Positions 8,684 through 18,335 of a stretch of DNA of 64,000 nucleotides are shown piece after piece. Under the pieces are notes generated by a model that worked only from the letters and a program-made list of their open reading frames with translations, was not told the origin of the DNA and did no database searches. Position numbers and translations under genes: made by a program. The DNA is from Alkalihalobacillus sp. YIM B00296. Lineage in GTDB: Bacteria; Bacillota; Bacilli; Bacillales; Fictibacillaceae. Location of the stretch: NCBI RefSeq assembly GCF_020179385.1, contig NZ_JAIBLJ010000011.1, positions 42,258-106,257 of the forward strand. The letters run 5' to 3'. The first letter of the stretch is position 1. Each line of letters opens with the position of its first letter.

Positions 8684-8709
8684 AAAAGCGACTCGGTGAA
8701 TGAGCCGCT
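8682..8709 (-). terminator. Rho-independent terminator of asnO
   Basis: On the minus strand AGCGGCTC pairs with GAG-TCGCT around ATTCACC and is followed by TTTTTTG. It sits 12 bases after the asnO stop, and the RT fragment starts at its 3' edge. Confidence 0.8.
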
Positions 8710-8720
8710 AACAAAATAAA

Positions 8721-10568
8721 TCAATCTATAATATTCACATTATAATCCTCGAGCCATGTATTGATCTGTGCAAGATGGGCGATCAATTGAGGACCTGTCA
8801 TCAACTGTCCGAACCAAGGTGTTTTGAAGGCTTCCCCATCTGTATCGATGATTTCCTTCACTTTATTCCGATCAATCAAATCCAGAATCGGTGAAGAATC
8901 CTTGCCGATGATAGAACTGAGCCACTCTTTCACGAGGCGGGTATATTCCGGATGATGTGTTTTCGGGTATGGACTCTTTTTCCGATACAAGATTTCATTC
9001 GGAAGGATACCTTCAAGTGCTTTCCGCAATATCCCTTTTTCCCTACCTCCAAGCATCTTCATCTCCCAAGGGATATTCCATGCATATTCTACAATCCTAT
9101 GATCGGCAAACGGAACCCTTACTTCAAGGCTGGCCCCCATGCTCATACGATCCTTTCGATCTAGCAGTGTGGCCATGAACCAATGCATATTCAGGTAGGA
9201 CATCTCTCTTCTTCTCGCTTCAGGAGGTTTTTCACCATCAAGTTTAGGGGTTTCGTTGACCGTCTGTTTGTATCGATGCTGGACGTAATTTTTCAGGTCT
9301 AGCCTTTTCCGCAAGTCTGGCCGTAAAATCGATTCGCGTTCACCAGTCGAGTGCATCCATGGAAAAGTTGCCCTTTCCAGCAACTCTGGTCGATAAAACC
9401 ACGGGTATCCTCCAAATATTTCGTCGGCACATTCCCCTGACAACCCTACGGTAAATTGTTGTTTGATTTCCTCACAGAACCAGAGCAGGGAAGAATCGAC
9501 ATCCGCCATTCCTGGTAAGTCCCGCATATGGATGGCTGCTGTCAGATAGTGCTTTAATTTTGCATTATCGATTACGGAAGTGTGATGGACGGTTTTCAGA
9601 TACTCCCGCATGATTTTAATCCACGGTCCGTCAGAATTCGGCTGGAAAGTGCTTTTCTTGAAATACAATTCATTTTCTTCATAGTCAATCGAGTACGTAT
9701 GGAGCGCCCCACGTCCCTTTTGTTGAAAATAACGGGATGCAATCGCACTGATCGCACTGGAATCTACACCGCCTGAAAGGAAAGTGCAGACAGGTACGTC
9801 GGCCACCAGTTGTCGTTCAACGGAGTCTTGCAACAACCACCGCACCTTTTCAACAGTTTCATCAAGCGAATCTGTATGTTCTTCACATTTTACATCCCAG
9901 TAGCGCCAGATTTTCAATCCATTCTTGTCGAACCTTAACGCATGCCCTGCCCTTAACTCGTTGATCCCCCGATATATACCGTGACCTGGAGTCCTTGAAG
10001 GTCCTAATCCAAAGATTTCTTGCAGACCCTCCCGATCGACTTCGGCCTTCACATGTGGATGAGCGAGAATCGCTTTCAACTCTGAGCCGAAGAGTAAAGA
10101 ACTTCCTTTTTCACAGTAAAATAACGGCTTCACCCCGAGCCGATCCCGAGCCATAAAGACCTGCTCCTTATTCTCATCCCAGATTGCAAAAGCGTAAATG
10201 CCATTGAGATGATCGACACACCCCTCTCCCCACTCGATGTAGCTGGTCAAAAGAACTTCCGTATCACTATGTGAATTGAATCGGTGCCCTTTTGAAACTA
10301 AAACTTTACGAATGTCTTCCGTATTGTACAATTCGCCATTATAGACCATCGTATATTGTTCCGTTTTTTGGACCTTCTGCATCGGTTGTCCGCCGCCTGC
10401 TGGGTCTACTACGATCAGACGGGCATGACCGAACGCGACCTGGGGCTCGTTCCAGTGCGCTGTAGCATCCGGCCCACGTTTCCCAAGGGTTGATGCCATC
10501 GTTTGTATTGTTGCCGTTTCTTTTGCCAAATTATCTTTAAAATTGATCCATCCTGTGATCCCACACAT
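8721..10568 (-). CDS. asnO: Asparagine synthase (glutamine-hydrolysing)
   Basis: AsnB-type enzyme forming asparagine from aspartate, ATP and glutamine in the cytoplasm. The 615 residues match Bacillus AsnO (YisO). Cys2 after Met removal (MCGITGW) is the class II amidotransferase nucleophile, followed by YNGELYN near 95. The synthase domain carries the ATP loop SGGVDSSAI near 265 and GLSGECADEIFGGYPWFY near 380. In B. subtilis AsnO is linked to sporulation. It is preceded by a GGTGAGG site and followed by a terminator. Confidence 0.95.
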   Translation of the reverse strand: MCGITGWINFKDNLAKETATIQTMASTLGKRGPDATAHWNEPQVAFGHARLIVVDPAGGGQPMQKVQKTEQYTMVYNGELYNTEDIRKVLVSKGHRFNSHSDTEVLLTSYIEWGEGCVDHLNGIYAFAIWDENKEQVFMARDRLGVKPLFYCEKGSSLLFGSELKAILAHPHVKAEVDREGLQEIFGLGPSRTPGHGIYRGINELRAGHALRFDKNGLKIWRYWDVKCEEHTDSLDETVEKVRWLLQDSVERQLVADVPVCTFLSGGVDSSAISAIASRYFQQKGRGALHTYSIDYEENELYFKKSTFQPNSDGPWIKIMREYLKTVHHTSVIDNAKLKHYLTAAIHMRDLPGMADVDSSLLWFCEEIKQQFTVGLSGECADEIFGGYPWFYRPELLERATFPWMHSTGERESILRPDLRKRLDLKNYVQHRYKQTVNETPKLDGEKPPEARRREMSYLNMHWFMATLLDRKDRMSMGASLEVRVPFADHRIVEYAWNIPWEMKMLGGREKGILRKALEGILPNEILYRKKSPYPKTHHPEYTRLVKEWLSSIIGKDSSPILDLIDRNKVKEIIDTDGEAFKTPWFGQLMTGPQLIAHLAQINTWLEDYNVNIID

Positions 10569-10675
10569 TTTGTTACCTCACCCTTCCAGGGATTCGATAA
10601 TCCTACATCTCTCTACACACTTTATGCGCAGAAAAATGAAATGTGCCCATCACGATGGTTATTGGTTTTTAGAAA

Positions 10676-11854
10676 TCAGAGGTGTTTCGAATGTACGTCG
10701 ATCATCCGATCTGCCGCTTCAAGCAAACGATGCTTTTCACAATTCAGGCCGACCCTCACGAATCCTTCTCCAGTCTCTCCGAATCCGTTTCCTGGTGCAA
10801 CGATGACATGTGCTTTTTCAATCAAAAGTTCAGCATAATCCTCCGATGTATATCCTTCCGGTACAGGAATCCATGAGAAGAATGAGCCTTTGGGATAATC
10901 GACATCCCAGCCATTGTCCCTCAGCTTTGAAATGAAAGCGTTACGACGGTCTTCATATATCGCAGTAAGCTCATGCACACATTCTTGTGGCCCATTCAAT
11001 GCACTAGCCGCTGCTTCTTGTATACCGCCGTAAATACCGCAATAATAATGATCTTGGATGAGGTTGATCGCTTCCACGACTTCCTCATTCCCCAACGCAA
11101 ATCCGACACGCCAACCGGCCATATTGTAAGTCTTGGAGAGCGTGTACATTTCGACCCCGACTTCTTTTGCTCCTTTTGTCTGGAGAAAGCTGATTGGTTT
11201 TTTACCGTCAAACCCGATTGAACCGTAAGCGAAATCATGCACGATACAACACCCTGTTTTTTCACCAAGCCTGACCGTTTCTTCGAAGAATCCTGAGGTT
11301 GCGATCCCTGCTGTCGGATTGTTCGGATAGTTCAGGAACATCAACTTCGCTTTTTGGAGGACTTCTTCTGGGATAGAGTCGTAATCAGGCAGGAAGTCAT
11401 TCTCCCTTTTCAAAGGCATCCTGTATTGTTTTGCTCCAGCGATGGCAATACCAGATTCATAGTCCGGATAACCTGGATCAGGTACCAATACAGTATCTCC
11501 ATGATTCAGAAGGCATTGGCTTACTTCTACGAGACCCGCCTTTGCTCCGAATAGGATAGCGACTTCTTTTTCCGGATCCAGTTCCACATCGTATTCCCGT
11601 TCATAGTAGTCTGCGATCGCCTTTTTAAGAAAAGTGTGGCCGCGGAAAGGCGGGTATTTGTGATGAACCGGGTTGGTTGCAGACGTTTGGAGAGTCTCTA
11701 TTATGTGATCTGGTGTAGGCTGGTCTGGGTTCCCTTGCCCCAAATTGATCATGTCATAACCGGCTTGATAGTAGGGTTCTATTTTATTTACAAGCTTTGC
11801 AAAAAATTGTTCAGGTAAACGTTTGATAGAGTCTGATTGCTGGAAATGAGCCAA
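10676..11854 (-). CDS. mtnE: PLP-dependent methionine salvage aminotransferase (MtnE-like)
   Basis: Class I/II aminotransferase of 392 residues, very close in sequence to Bacillus MtnE (YkrV). MtnE transaminates 2-oxo-4-methylthiobutyrate to methionine in methionine salvage. NLGQGNPDQPTP is at 36-47, the substrate loop YPNNPT is near 175, and the PLP lysine is in YTLSKTYNMAGWRVGF near 240. TTG is the start, with AGGAGG 8 bases upstream. An mtnU-like remnant lies upstream on the other strand, which supports the assignment. No S-box riboswitch was found in front. Confidence 0.88.
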   Translation of the reverse strand: MAHFQQSDSIKRLPEQFFAKLVNKIEPYYQAGYDMINLGQGNPDQPTPDHIIETLQTSATNPVHHKYPPFRGHTFLKKAIADYYEREYDVELDPEKEVAILFGAKAGLVEVSQCLLNHGDTVLVPDPGYPDYESGIAIAGAKQYRMPLKRENDFLPDYDSIPEEVLQKAKLMFLNYPNNPTAGIATSGFFEETVRLGEKTGCCIVHDFAYGSIGFDGKKPISFLQTKGAKEVGVEMYTLSKTYNMAGWRVGFALGNEEVVEAINLIQDHYYCGIYGGIQEAAASALNGPQECVHELTAIYEDRRNAFISKLRDNGWDVDYPKGSFFSWIPVPEGYTSEDYAELLIEKAHVIVAPGNGFGETGEGFVRVGLNCEKHRLLEAADRMIDVHSKHL

Positions 11855-11950
11855 ACTGATAACCTCCTGTACGATGAAAAGTATAAGTGTAATTGTCGTA
11901 AAATTCTAATCATTTATGTTAAAGTGTAAACGACTAAATGTAAAGGGATT

Positions 11951-12361
11951 TATACTGAAAAATATAAGGATGGCCATTTTGAATTAGATGGCGTCCCTTC
12001 GGCAGGATTCATCTGTTATGATATCCGCTTTCCCGAATGGATGCGAAAGCATGCGCTCGAAGGGGCTGAAATTTTGTTTGTCACTGCTGAATGGCCGAAA
12101 CCGAGGACAGAGCATTGGCGTAACCTCTTATTGAAACGTGCGATTGAAAACCAATGCTATGTCGTAGCATGCAACCGGATCGGTGCTGACCCAGACAATG
12201 AGTTCGGTGGCCACTCCATTATCATCAACCCATGGGGAGAAATCATGGCAGAAGCCGAAGAAACGGAAACCATATTATACGCGGACATCTCGATTGACGA
12301 ACTGAATGAAATCCGTACACGCATACCAATCTACGAAGACCGCCGCACCGATTTATACTGA
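11951..12361 (+). pseudogene. mtnU: C-terminal remnant of a carbon-nitrogen hydrolase (MtnU-like)
   Basis: The frame reads DGHFELDGVPSAGFICYDIRFPEW and onward to RRTDLY, the C-terminal half of a nitrilase-superfamily omega-amidase of the MtnU type (about 260 residues when whole). The nucleophile Cys (ICYDIRFPE) is kept, but the domain part with the catalytic Glu and Lys is missing. No start codon or ribosome binding site precedes the homologous region. ATG 12041 falls inside the fold, so a functional product is unlikely. It lies divergent to mtnE. Confidence 0.8.
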
Positions 12362-12384
12362 TCAACGAGTTTATACCCTTCATC

Positions 12385-12447
12385 GGTGCCAGGTACACTT
12401 TCAAACCCCTTAAGCCATATGGGTTTTCAAACGATGCCTGGTACATT
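12385..12447. repeat. Imperfect inverted repeat with GCCAGGTAC / GCCTGGTAC ends
   Basis: CCAGGTACACTTTCAAACCCC and, after a 12-base centre, GGGTTTTCAAACGATGCCTGG form about 20-bp imperfect arms. It lies between the mtnU remnant and the GGDEF/EAL pseudogene and could act as a terminator or be a small mobile palindrome. Confidence 0.5.
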
Positions 12448-12510
12448 TTCTGTTCGGGATGCTTCCTTTTTCATTCAAATGATATTATTGCCTGTCAGGA
12501 ATGAGTCGAT

Positions 12511-13600
12511 TTAGGAAGGTCTCACCGGCTTGCTGATATAGTATCCTTGTACTTGGTCACATCCAAAATTCTTTAAAGTGAGCAATTGGTTTCTCGTTTC
12601 GACCCCTTCGGCAAGGACCATGACATCCAGCCCTTCACACATGGTAATGATAGCACGAACAATCGCTGCATCAGAATTGAATTCATCAAGGTTCCGTATG
12701 AATGATTGGTCGATTTTTAAAATATCGATCGGGAAATCCCGCTTAAAGAAGAATTACCTGTACCGAAATCATATACTGATATTTTTACACCGAGAGACCT
12801 CAATTGGTTGATGATCCATAAGCTGTGTTCTACATCTTCAAGCATGATGCTTTCTGTCAATTCGATATGGAGAGAAGATGCGTTCAATCCCGAAACCCTT
12901 AAGCTTTCTTTCACTTCATCAACAAATTCTACCCGCTGGAACTGTTTTCCGGAAACATTCACACAGACCGATAACGCCTTCAACCCTTGATTATGCCATT
13001 TCTTTGCCTGCTTACATGCCTTATCAAGGACCCATTTCCCGATTTCGTTGATCAATCCCGCTTCCTCAGCGATCGGAATGAATACGTTCGGCGGTATCAT
13101 CCCTTGTTTCGTATGATTCCTCGGGATGAGAATCAAAAATTCATCTGCTGCAAAGCGTGCGAGAAACTGTCCCTGCTGCATCATACCGTTCATGTTACGC
13201 GATACATGCTTCAAGATCCGATCACCGGCTTGATGGACCAAACTATCATTGATCATCTTGAATTCATCTAAATCTACCACATGATCTGCGGTTGGTAAAA
13301 GAGTTCAAATTCCCCCAACACCATCGCTTTTCGAAGATGATTTTCCATTTCAAGCCGCTCATTGATTGAATCATCCATCTCCATTGTAAAAAATTGAACG
13401 CTGTTTCTTCCCTCTAATTTTGCCCGATGCATCGCTAAATTCGCATTTTTCAAGAGCATCACATTGCCTTCGGGAATCGGTTGAAGGACTTCGATTGAGC
13501 CGTCCTGATTGAAACCCTTCACCATTCCAGGTTCTGCATGATCGCCTCGAGTCACCATTAATGGGTAAAGAGAGCGCGAATCCGCGATGCTCATTATCAT
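12511..13600 (-). pseudogene. Scrambled GGDEF/EAL cyclic-di-GMP protein
   Basis: Pieces of a diguanylate cyclase/phosphodiesterase lie in an abnormal order. On the minus strand first comes a GGDEF tail with an EAL start (KNANLAMHRAKLEGRNSVQFF, then FELFYQPQ), then a stop. An overlapping frame then starts as a GGDEF domain (VDLDEFKMINDSL, FAADEF in place of GGDEF) and jumps into the middle of EAL (VFIPIAEEAGLI, LHIELTES). A frameshift near 12740 separates the last part, which reads FPIDILKIDQSF and AEGVETRNQL and ends GYYISKPV. The metal-binding EAL core and a true GGDEF motif are lost, so it is non-functional. Confidence 0.88.
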
Positions 13601-13890
13601 TTTCGTGCTTCCCCAGCTCGATTTATGATTTGATCATTTTTAAGACACATCCACCTCTTTTATCGACCATTCCTGTTGACCTCTTCATTCTTAACAGGGT
13701 GTAAAAACTCCTATTTTACTATTTTTCTCACATGGAAGACGGGTCTTTTGTTCTAGTTTATTTCAATTTCTGTTAAGATACTTTTTTAATTGATAAGATT
13801 CCCCTATTTGTAAAATTGAGCATTAACCCCCTTGTCCTTAAATGGTATACTGATAATTACATTCAAAAAAGAAACAAAGGCTTGATACAT

Positions 13891-14289
13891 ATGAAAAATC
13901 TATTATTCGGAATTCTAACATTTGCAGTATTGTTTGGCGTGTCTTCTCTAGCCGTGAGTCCTGAGTTGACGGACATTTTTGTAGATGATCAACAGATGGA
14001 ACAAATGGAAGATCTGAGACAAAAAGAACGGAACACGTCCAACTCCCCTTCAATTTCACCAGAAAATATGCTGAAACAGACCGGGCGGGAATGGAAATCC
14101 TTCTCAGACCACGAACGACTTACATTTGCAATCCACCTGGCAAAAGGACTGAAGGAAAGAGGCATCCCTATCGAGGCTCCAAGCCAGATCATTGAAAAAA
14201 TCGACCATTACTATGAATCGAACCCGACAGATGAAACGATTAAAAAAGCGATCATGGCCCTCATTGCTGAAGACCGCTTTACCGATTGA
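13891..14289 (+). CDS. Hypothetical secreted or membrane-anchored protein
   Basis: A 132-residue protein starts with a clear hydrophobic signal segment (MKNLLFGILTFAVLFGVSSLAVSP). A charged, mostly helical region with PSQIIEKIDHYYESNP near residue 100 follows. No known domain is recognised. The open frame extends to 13816, but ATG 13891 has AAAGG upstream and places the signal peptide at the N-terminus. It stands alone between a pseudogene and the convergent yisL. The role is unknown; there is no lipobox Cys. Confidence 0.7.
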   Translation: MKNLLFGILTFAVLFGVSSLAVSPELTDIFVDDQQMEQMEDLRQKERNTSNSPSISPENMLKQTGREWKSFSDHERLTFAIHLAKGLKERGIPIEAPSQIIEKIDHYYESNPTDETIKKAIMALIAEDRFTD

Positions 14290-14296
14290 ACGAAAA

Positions 14297-14375
14297 AAAG
14301 AGCTTGTCCGTCCGGCTTAGACATGTGTACCATACACTTGTCAGTTCCCACTCAGCCGCTCTGGAAAGCTCTTTC
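14297..14375. terminator. Structured bidirectional terminator between convergent genes
   Basis: AAAGAGCT pairs with AGCTCTTT across a loop that itself folds (ACATGTGTACCATACACTTGT). A-rich and T-rich flanks on both sides would serve the rightward hypothetical gene and the leftward yisL. Confidence 0.6.
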
Positions 14376-14391
14376 TTGATGATTTGACATA

Positions 14392-14739
14392 TTATAATAC
14401 GCTGTAGCCTAAATACAATACCAGAATAAAGGATATGAAGAACATGATCCACATTCCGGTGACAGAAGCACCTTTTTTCGCTTTCGCTAAAACCATTTCC
14501 ATACTTCCGATCACCCAAATACCAGCCAACGCTTTGACAAATAGACTGATTGCATAATAACCGCCTGATAAGTGTTGGATAAACAACATTCCACCGGTAA
14601 CGATAATGAAGACATAAAATAATCTTAAAATCATGCTTGTGATCTTATGGCCCTTTGCTTTACCTGCTTTCATCAAGAAATACGATACAATAAACAGGAT
14701 GATCGCAATCGCCCATGACGTAACATGTGCATGAAGCAT
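14392..14739 (-). CDS. yisL: YisL-family (DUF1516) membrane protein
   Basis: A 115-residue protein with four hydrophobic helices resembles Bacillus YisL, including HxTxW near the start, AKGxKITxMILRLFY, and a GxWIMFF segment late. Function is unknown. The frame continues upstream to 14778, but ATG 14739 follows GAGGAGGAA by 6 bases and matches the family N-terminus. In B. subtilis yisL lies between yisK and asnO, genes that are also nearby here, so local synteny is partly kept. Confidence 0.85.
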   Translation of the reverse strand: MLHAHVTSWAIAIILFIVSYFLMKAGKAKGHKITSMILRLFYVFIIVTGGMLFIQHLSGGYYAISLFVKALAGIWVIGSMEMVLAKAKKGASVTGMWIMFFISFILVLYLGYSVL

Positions 14740-14885
14740 CCAGCATTCCTCCTCCTCAAACTCAATCGATTTCATCATATCAGAACCCCTTTTAAATTGG
14801 AAATCTGATGCTGAGGGTGTTTTGGAATAGCGTTTTCATTTATAATGAGAAAAGAGTCAAAAATGAAAAGAATGGAGTGAGCCAC

Positions 14886-16097
14886 ATGAGTAAAGTAAAA
14901 AATCAACATGGCACAGAAGAAATTATTTCTAAAACAGAACAATATGGAGCAAAGAACTATCTCCCACTCCCTATCGTAATCTCTGAAGCTGAAGGTGTTT
15001 GGGTTAAGGACCCTGAAGGCAATAAATATATGGACATGCTGAGTGCATATTCTGCCGTCAATCAAGGGCACCGTCACCCGAAGATCATCAAAGCTCTTAA
15101 ACAACAGGCTGATCGTGTAACACTCACATCACGCGCATTCCACAACGATCAATTAGCTCCATTTTATGAAAAAGTAGCAAAATTGACGAATAAAGACATG
15201 GTCCTTCCTATGAACACAGGAGCAGAGGCGGTTGAAACGGCAATCAAAACAGTACGCCGCTGGGCTTACGATGTAAAAGGTGTAGCCGATAACCAAGCAG
15301 AAATCATTGCATGCGAAGGTAATTTCCACGGCAGGACGATGACAGCAGTCTCCCTTTCTTCTGAGGAAGAATATAAACGAGGCTTCGGTCCGATGCTTCC
15401 AGGGATCAAGGTCATCCCATACGGTGACATTGAAGCTCTGCGTAATGCTATCACGGAAAATACAGCAGCATTCCTGTTCGAACCGATCCAGGGTGAAGCC
15501 GGCATCAACATTCCTGCAGATGGGTTCCTGAAAGAAGCACGTGAATTATGTACTTCAGAAAAAGTATTGATGGTTGCTGACGAAATCCAATCCGGATTAG
15601 GACGCTCTGGGAAAACGTTCGCATGTGATTGGGAAAACGTCGAACCAGACATGTATATTCTAGGTAAAGCACTTGGCGGCGGAGTATTCCCGATTTCCTG
15701 CGTTGCGGCAAACAAAGATATCCTAGGTGTTTTCACCCCAGGCTCCCACGGTTCCACATTTGGAGGGAACCCGTTAGGATGTGCAGTATCCATCGCTTCA
15801 CTTGAAGTTTTAGAAGAAGAAAAATTGGTAGAACGTTCATTAGAATTAGGGAACTACTTCCAAGAGGAATTGAAGAAAATCAACAATCCGAAGATCAAAG
15901 AGGTTCGCGGACGGGGATTATTCATCGGTGTCGAACTTACAGAAGCAGCACGTCCTTATTGCGAACAGTTGAAAGAAAGAGGATTGCTTTGTAAAGAAAC
16001 GCATGATACTGTCATCCGTTTCGCCCCACCGCTTGTCATTGAGAAGAAAGACTTGGAATGGGCAATCGGAAAAATCAAAGAAGTGCTCGAAGCATAA
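14886..16097 (+). CDS. rocD: Ornithine aminotransferase
   Basis: RocD transfers the delta-amino group of ornithine to 2-oxoglutarate, giving glutamate-5-semialdehyde in arginine catabolism. The 403 residues match the family length. Landmarks are [17 protein letters not shown] near 104, [15 protein letters not shown] near 143, [13 protein letters not shown] near 225 and the PLP lysine in [11 protein letters not shown] near 260. ATG 14886 has GGAGTGA upstream; the longer frame back to 14808 lacks a site. TATAAT at 14841-14846 is a likely -10 box, but no convincing -35 was seen. Confidence 0.95.
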   Translation: MSKVKNQHGTEEIISKTEQYGAKNYLPLPIVISEAEGVWVKDPEGNKYMDMLSAYSAVNQGHRHPKIIKALKQQADRVTLTSRAFHNDQLAPFYEKVAKLTNKDMVLPMNTGAEAVETAIKTVRRWAYDVKGVADNQAEIIACEGNFHGRTMTAVSLSSEEEYKRGFGPMLPGIKVIPYGDIEALRNAITENTAAFLFEPIQGEAGINIPADGFLKEARELCTSEKVLMVADEIQSGLGRSGKTFACDWENVEPDMYILGKALGGGVFPISCVAANKDILGVFTPGSHGSTFGGNPLGCAVSIASLEVLEEEKLVERSLELGNYFQEELKKINNPKIKEVRGRGLFIGVELTEAARPYCEQLKERGLLCKETHDTVIRFAPPLVIEKKDLEWAIGKIKEVLEA

Positions 16098-16110
16098 AAA
16101 ACAAGGATGG

Positions 16111-16139
16111 AGAACAGGCCCAACAGGGTCTGTTCTTTT
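16111..16139 (+). terminator. Rho-independent terminator of rocD
   Basis: AGAACAGGCC pairs with GGGTCTGTTCT (one bulge), followed by TTTTA, 14 bases after the rocD stop. Confidence 0.8.
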
Positions 16140-16232
16140 ATGATTTCAGGACTTTCTTCAGTTCTTATTAAGGATCAAGATGAATATGTCTATGATAGCT
16201 TATCTTATTTTTCATCTTTGGAGGGTCCGTTT

Positions 16233-16688
16233 ATGAAAAACGTACGAATCTGGTTACATATCGCGCTGCTAGGAAGTTTTGCACTCCCCTGGCTTAAAAT
16301 CCCTTTTATTGTCACCGTTGTTCCTGTTGTCGGTTACCAGCTTCCTTTCAAAACAAATTCACTCGCGAACCAACTGAACAGTTTAGGAGTCATGTCGATC
16401 AGTTACGACCAAATCGCCTCAATTTACGTGATGCTGGTGGCACCTGTCATTGCTGCATTGGTTTTAGTGATGTTACTTTTAAAGCGGAAACCAAGCGTTT
16501 ATCTGGATAGTGTAGCGGGTATGATTTCAGTGATGAGCTGTCTGTACATCCTTACCAATACGGGAAACATCGTCACATTCGGATTCTATGTGACCCTGAT
16601 TATTTCTCTGCTGCTTGTTGCATCACCATTGTTACATGGGGAAAAAGAAAAGAGTATCCGTGTCCAGAACCAAGCCGTGTTGAAGTGA
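16233..16688 (+). CDS. Hypothetical four-helix membrane protein
   Basis: A 151-residue protein with an N-terminal hydrophobic segment and three further membrane helices (about 65-85, 95-112 and 118-136), ending in a charged tail. No family is recognised. ATG 16233 has GGAGGG 8 bases upstream. The open frame back to 16107 runs through the rocD terminator and is not coding. A strong bidirectional terminator follows about 100 bases later. Confidence 0.65.
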   Translation: MKNVRIWLHIALLGSFALPWLKIPFIVTVVPVVGYQLPFKTNSLANQLNSLGVMSISYDQIASIYVMLVAPVIAALVLVMLLLKRKPSVYLDSVAGMISVMSCLYILTNTGNIVTFGFYVTLIISLLLVASPLLHGEKEKSIRVQNQAVLK

Positions 16689-16784
16689 ACTTTAAACCCG
16701 ATAAGTACTTTACACCCCTTTTTCTGCTCTCTAAGGTACTTGGGAAAAACCACAATCAAAAATACCGTGGTAGAACCAATTTTA

Positions 16785-16831
16785 AAAAAGGATTGACCCG
16801 AAATTTGTTCAACTGTGGGTCAATCCTTTTT
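16785..16831. terminator. Bidirectional terminator
   Basis: A perfect 15-bp stem, AAAAAGGATTGACCC with GGGTCAATCCTTTTT, around a 17-base loop. It ends the rightward membrane gene and the leftward gabD-like gene. Confidence 0.9.
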
Positions 16832-16840
16832 CCGTTTATT

Positions 16841-18274
16841 CTATTCTTTTAAACCGATTGAGATGTACTTGGTCTCAAGATATTCTTCAATTCCCTCGAT
16901 TCCGCCTTCCCGGCCTAGTCCACTCTGTTTCATGCCTCCGAATGGAGCTTGTGCCGCTGAAGGGACGCCATCATTCCATCCGACAATACCATAATCAAGG
17001 GCCTCTACGATTTTCAATCCCCGGCTATAATGCTCACTGAACACATACGCGGCTAAACCATACGGCGTCATGTTTGCATACTTCACAGCTTCTTCATCCG
17101 TTTTTACCTTCTGAATCGGTGCCACAGGGCCAAAAGTCTCTTCGTTCATGATCAACATGTTTGGTTCTACGTCGATGAGTACAGTCGGTTCATAGAAATA
17201 TGTTCCGTTTTCAGCTTCATGGCCTTTTCCACCGACAACACACTTCGCCCCCTGGTTGATCGCATTCTGCACATGCTTTCCGACTTTCTCGTATGCGTCT
17301 TTATTGATCATCGGCCCGATGTCAGTATCCTCGTCAAAACCATTCCCAACCCTCAGTTTTTCCGTTACAGCAACGATTTCCTCAATGAATTCATCGTAAA
17401 TTTTTTCCTGGACATAAATCCGATTGCCACAAATGCAGGTCTGTCCCCCATTACGGAACTTGGATGCGACGGTCTGTTGGGCCGCGTATTTAATGTCCGC
17501 ATCATCAAGGACGATAATCGGTGCATGTCCGCCAAGCTCAAGAGACATATTTTTCACCTGATCCGCACCTTGTTTCATCAACAGCTTTCCGACTTCTGTC
17601 GAGCCAGTGAACGTCACTTTACGGACTTTCGGATTCGACAAAAGCTCCTCCCCGATTTCAGAGGATTTACCGGATACGATGTTGACGACCCCCTTCGGAA
17701 TACCTGCTTCCTGGCAAAGCTCCACTAGACGGACAGCAGTCAATGGCGTTTCATTCGGTGGTTTGACGACAAACGTACATCCAGCCGCTAATGCAGGACC
17801 CAACTTCCGGGTGATCATTGCAGCAGGGAAGTTCCATGGTGTAATCGCCCCGACCACACCCACTGGCTGCTTGATGACTTGCATCCTTTTACTTTCTTTT
17901 GAAGAAGGGATTGTTCTGCCGTAAATCCGTTTTCCTTCCTCAGCAAACCATTTCAGAAAGGATGCCGCATACTGGACTTCTCCTTTGGATTCCTTCAATG
18001 GTTTCCCCATTTCTTCAGTCATGAGCTTTCCCAGCTCATCCACATGTTCAAGCATCAGATCATGCAATTTTTCCAGGTAGGCTGCGCGATCATAAGCTGT
18101 CAGATTCGACCACGATGGAAACGCCTCATAAGCTGCATCTATTGCCATTTTCGCTTCCTTTTTCCCGCCTTTAGGAACGGTGCCGACGAGATCACCTGTT
18201 GCAGGATTCACTACTTTGACTTTTTCGAGACCATAATCAGACCATTCATTATTGATAAAAATACCTTTATCCAT
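16841..18274 (-). CDS. gabD: NAD(P)-dependent aldehyde dehydrogenase, succinate-semialdehyde type
   Basis: A 477-residue ALDH-superfamily enzyme. TPWNFPAAMITRK near 147 and GSTEVGKLLM near 226 form the cofactor site. The general base Glu is in LELGGHAP near 246, and the catalytic Cys is in GGQTCICGNR near 280, as in GabD. The family oxidises succinate semialdehyde to succinate. It is the last gene of a three-gene leftward operon behind YisK and a pterin dehydratase. The exact substrate is inferred. It could also serve the 4-hydroxyphenylacetate pathway, whose end product is succinate semialdehyde. Confidence 0.85.
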   Translation of the reverse strand: MDKGIFINNEWSDYGLEKVKVVNPATGDLVGTVPKGGKKEAKMAIDAAYEAFPSWSNLTAYDRAAYLEKLHDLMLEHVDELGKLMTEEMGKPLKESKGEVQYAASFLKWFAEEGKRIYGRTIPSSKESKRMQVIKQPVGVVGAITPWNFPAAMITRKLGPALAAGCTFVVKPPNETPLTAVRLVELCQEAGIPKGVVNIVSGKSSEIGEELLSNPKVRKVTFTGSTEVGKLLMKQGADQVKNMSLELGGHAPIIVLDDADIKYAAQQTVASKFRNGGQTCICGNRIYVQEKIYDEFIEEIVAVTEKLRVGNGFDEDTDIGPMINKDAYEKVGKHVQNAINQGAKCVVGGKGHEAENGTYFYEPTVLIDVEPNMLIMNEETFGPVAPIQKVKTDEEAVKYANMTPYGLAAYVFSEHYSRGLKIVEALDYGIVGWNDGVPSAAQAPFGGMKQSGLGREGGIEGIEEYLETKYISIGLKE

Positions 18275-18335
18275 CGTAACGCCTCCATTTTAAAAATGAT
18301 CGTAACTACTAAACAATTCCATTAGGTACGGACGA

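Noticed and set aside
11855..11950. S-box (SAM) riboswitch before mtnE
   Set aside because: Methionine salvage genes often have one, but none of the conserved S-box blocks or a terminator hairpin is present.
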